A model generated the notes under the pieces. The model was not told the DNA's origin. It ran no database searches and saw only the letters and a list, made by a program, of their open reading frames with translations. Shown in pieces: positions 6,223 to 8,078 of a DNA stretch of 8,078 nt. How positions within the stretch are numbered: position 1 is the first letter of the stretch; the number at the start of each line of letters is the position of its first letter. The DNA lies in NCBI GenBank assembly GCA_014380985.1, contig JACMIU010000632.1:1-8078 (forward strand), written 5' to 3'. The translations under genes and the position numbers were made by a program. The DNA is from Armatimonadota bacterium. GTDB lineage: Bacteria; Armatimonadota; Armatimonadia; Armatimonadales; Armatimonadaceae.

Positions 6223-7238
6223 CGGGGCAAATCAAGAAAGTTTGCATGATCAGGTTCGGCGGAATGGGCGATATTTTGTTGGCGACGCCCGCCCTTCGCG
6301 CCGTGTCCGAAACGTTCAACACCGAAGCGATTGACATAATCGTCGGCAAGCGGATGGGCGACGCCGTGACGGGAATCCCGTATATTCGCCGTGTCACTGA
6401 GTGGGACAAGGCGGGCGCGGACGCGAACCTGCCGAACTTCATCCGCTTTTTAGCCGAACTACGCCGCGAACGCTACGACCTGTTTCTGAACTTCCAACCG
6501 GGAAGCCGCTCCATTCTGATGGGGTTGGCGTCCGGCGCGAAGCGGGTTCTCACGTTCACGAAAGACCGGCGCAAACAACGTGAAACCGGGCGCGTCCGGC
6601 ACGCGATTGATGACTTCACGAAGGAACTCAAGCCGCTCGGCATCGAAACCGTGACCGACCGGCACATGAACTTTCATGTTCCCGAAGCGGCGCGGGAATC
6701 GTGCGCGGATGTTCGCCGGGCGCACGGCGTTGCCGGTCGCTACATCGTGGTCAATCCGGCTTCTACCCGCCTTGTCAATCGCTATCCGCCGGAACGGTGG
6801 GCAGAAGTGATTGATGAACTAACGCGAACGCTACCGGGTTTCGCCGTGGTGCTGTCCGGCGCACCGAACGAGTGCGAATTAGCGAATGCAGTTTTGCAGG
6901 GCGTTCGACCCGGCGCGAATGCGGTTTCCCTTGCCGGTTTGCTGACCGTAAAGGAACTCGGCGCGTTGCTCGAAAGCGCGGACTGCGTTCTGACTGGCGA
7001 CACGGGCCCGCTTCATATCGCGTCGGCGGTCGGCGCACCCGTGGTGTGCCTGTCGGGAGCCGCCGACCCCGACCGCACGGGCCCCGTTTCGCCGCGGGAT
7101 TTGGTGGTGATTCGGCGCGATTTGCCGTGTGTGCCGTGCCAAGACCGGGTTTGTCGGCGCAGCGATATTGCCTGCATGACCGGTCTGCCGATAGAATGGG
7201 TGGTGAACGCCGCTACGAAACGAATGGAGAAATTATGA
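6219..7238 (+). CDS. GT9 glycosyltransferase (heptosyltransferase family), third protein
   Basis: 339 residues from a GTG that overlaps the previous stop (GTGA), a usual sign of translational coupling. An in-frame ATG at 6246 is possible but would remove the start of the first beta strand (KKVCMIRF), so the GTG is preferred. Features: IRFGGMGDILLATPALRAV (11-29) with catalytic-type D18; NFQPGSRS (91-98); the nucleotide-sugar loop LTGDTGPLHIASAV (258-271); AADPDRTGP (281-289); and cysteines C304, C307, C312 and C319 near the C-terminus. It resembles unit 1 of the preceding fusion in the last three features, suggesting a shared ancestor. Where relatives have K-x-W-P after the second Rossmann strand, this protein reads VNRYPPERW (186-194), so the usual active-site lysine appears to be N187. 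It may use a different donor or have altered activity. The role is probably an additional core-sugar transfer. Confidence 0.92.
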   Translation: MTGQIKKVCMIRFGGMGDILLATPALRAVSETFNTEAIDIIVGKRMGDAVTGIPYIRRVTEWDKAGADANLPNFIRFLAELRRERYDLFLNFQPGSRSILMGLASGAKRVLTFTKDRRKQRETGRVRHAIDDFTKELKPLGIETVTDRHMNFHVPEAARESCADVRRAHGVAGRYIVVNPASTRLVNRYPPERWAEVIDELTRTLPGFAVVLSGAPNECELANAVLQGVRPGANAVSLAGLLTVKELGALLESADCVLTGDTGPLHIASAVGAPVVCLSGAADPDRTGPVSPRDLVVIRRDLPCVPCQDRVCRRSDIACMTGLPIEWVVNAATKRMEKL

Positions 7239-7717
7239 AGCCACCGCACACCCGCGAAACGTTTGCCGCACTTGCCAATCATCTGCGCGGCGAAAACAAG
7301 CGCGTCGTGTTCACCAATGGCGTGTTCGACATTTTGCACGTCGGGCATTTACGCTATCTTCAGCAGGCTCGCTCCCTCGGCGACGCGCTTCTGGTCGGCG
7401 TTAACGCGGACGCTTCGGTGCGAAGGCTAAAAGGCGATTCGCGCCCCGTCAATGGCGAAAACGAACGCGCCGAACTGTTAGCCGCCCTGCGTTGTGTGGA
7501 CGGCGTTTGCGTTTTCGGCGAGGATACTCCGGTGGAACTGATTCGCGCTGTGCGTCCCGATATTCACGCCAAAGGCGGCGACTACAAAAACGCCGACGTT
7601 TTGCCTGAAACGCCTGTCGTCCGCGCTCTGGGCGGCGAGGTCGTCATTCTGCCGCTTGTGCCGGATAGGTCAACCAGCCGAATTATCGCCCTGCTCGAAG
7701 GTGAGAAAGCGGCGTGA
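7235..7717 (+). CDS. rfaE2: D-glycero-beta-D-manno-heptose 1-phosphate adenylyltransferase (stand-alone RfaE2/HldE C-terminal domain)
   Basis: 160 residues, the size of the adenylyltransferase half of HldE. It transfers AMP from ATP to heptose 1-phosphate, giving the ADP-heptose precursor used by the neighbouring GT9 enzymes. Seen: VVFTNGVFDILHVGHLRYLQ (24-43) with the nucleotidyltransferase HxGH at H35-H38; LLVGVNADASVRRLKGDSRP (52-71); NERAELLAALRCVDGVCVFGEDTP (76-99 region); HAKGGDY (111-117); and a C-terminal DRSTSRII (144-151) in the place of the ATP-binding S/T-rich motif. The ATG at 7235 overlaps the previous stop (ATGA) and has GGAG (7226-7229) five bases upstream. A longer in-frame reading back to 6872 is possible on paper, but it lies over the GT9 gene in another frame and is arginine-rich, so it is rejected. 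The kinase half (RfaE1) is not fused here and is not in the window. Confidence 0.95.
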   Translation: MKPPHTRETFAALANHLRGENKRVVFTNGVFDILHVGHLRYLQQARSLGDALLVGVNADASVRRLKGDSRPVNGENERAELLAALRCVDGVCVFGEDTPVELIRAVRPDIHAKGGDYKNADVLPETPVVRALGGEVVILPLVPDRSTSRIIALLEGEKAA

Positions 7718-8078
7718 AAATCTTGCAGGTCGCTTCGGGCTTGAGCGGGTGGGGCGGCATCGAGGCACACGTGATCGCCCTATCGAGCGAACTGGCGAAG
7801 CGCGGTCACGATGTCCGCGTCGCCTGTCAACCGGGCAAGTTTGTCGAAGCCGAGGCGCAAAAACGGGGTCTACCGATCGTGCCGCTCACCTGTCGTAAAA
7901 AGCACGACTGGACGTCGGCGCGAAGTTTCGCGGACGTTTACCGCGCACACCACTTCGATGTGGTTCACGTCCACGGCGGGGCGGATCACGTCGTTCCGCC
8001 GTTCGTCGCAAGGCGTTGCGGGGTTCCGGCAGTGCTGATGACGCGCCATTCGCCGAAACCGCTCAACGCCGTTAGCCG
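7714..8078 (+). CDS. GT4-type glycosyltransferase (N-terminal part, cut by window edge)
   Basis: An open frame of 121 full codons runs off the right edge. The GTG start at 7714 overlaps the RfaE2 stop (GTGA), and AAGGTGAG (7698-7705) gives a well-placed ribosome binding site. The protein begins MKILQVASGLSGWGGIEAHV, the standard first strand and glycine-rich loop of GT4 GT-B transferases, followed by IALSSELAKRGHDVRVACQP (21-40), a second strand near LPIVPLTC (53-60), FDVVHVHGGADHVVPPFVAR (81-100) and a strand at VPAVLMTRH (104-112). These match the 'subfamily 4-like' N-terminal acceptor-binding domain. The C-terminal donor-binding domain with its E-x7-E motif lies outside the window. Position in the operon suggests further core or surface-polysaccharide assembly in the cytoplasm; the specific sugar cannot be assigned. 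Confidence 0.9.
   Translation, partial: MKILQVASGLSGWGGIEAHVIALSSELAKRGHDVRVACQPGKFVEAEAQKRGLPIVPLTCRKKHDWTSARSFADVYRAHHFDVVHVHGGADHVVPPFVARRCGVPAVLMTRHSPKPLNAVS

Noticed and set aside
6872..7234. N-terminal extension of the RfaE2 frame back to 6872
   Set aside because: This part overlies the end of the GT9 gene in a different frame and is arginine-rich. The ATG at 7235 has a ribosome binding site and gives the family's normal length.

Overview
The window looks like chromosomal DNA from a GC-rich Gram-negative bacterium. The right half is a core-oligosaccharide (lipopolysaccharide) locus, with heptosyltransferase-family enzymes and an ADP-heptose synthesis enzyme, which implies an outer membrane. 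The phylum cannot be fixed from the sequence alone. A diderm lineage outside the Proteobacteria (for example Armatimonadota) fits my impression of the protein mix, but this is not proven. No tRNA, rRNA, CRISPR array, transposase or convincing intrinsic terminator was seen. Coding density is very high: the longest gap is about 110 bases.

Minus strand, read right to left (3022 to 1): purM (AIR synthetase, purine synthesis); 12 bases later a small protein that I assign to the dual-OB (DuOB) type; 42 bases later a family 16 glycoside hydrolase with an intact catalytic motif but no signal peptide; then, after a 110-base gap with its own good ribosome binding site, the N-terminal part of an exported protein with a secretin/STN-like segment, cut by the window edge. 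The first three are spaced like an operon.

Plus strand (3064 to the window end): a WaaC-like GT9 glycosyltransferase; a 713-residue protein made of two fused GT9 enzymes; a third GT9 protein; a stand-alone heptose-1-phosphate adenylyltransferase (RfaE2/HldE C-terminal type); and the start of a GT4 glycosyltransferase. The last four genes are linked by 4-base start/stop overlaps (GTGA, ATGA, GTGA), so they are almost certainly one translationally coupled operon. Together they would make ADP-heptose and add several sugars to lipid A or an equivalent acceptor at the inner face of the inner membrane.

The two transcription units diverge from a very short control region. It is a perfect 8-base inverted repeat whose arms each contain a TACAAT -10 box lying 9 to 10 bases before a start codon. 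This suggests back-to-back, near-leaderless promoters for purM and the sugar operon, and implies that the GT9 start is the GTG at 3064 rather than the ATG at 3046. Other points worth a second look are four GT9 modules in a row including a tandem fusion, a four-cysteine motif in only two of them, a likely loss of the active-site lysine in the last one, and the purM-linked DuOB gene.
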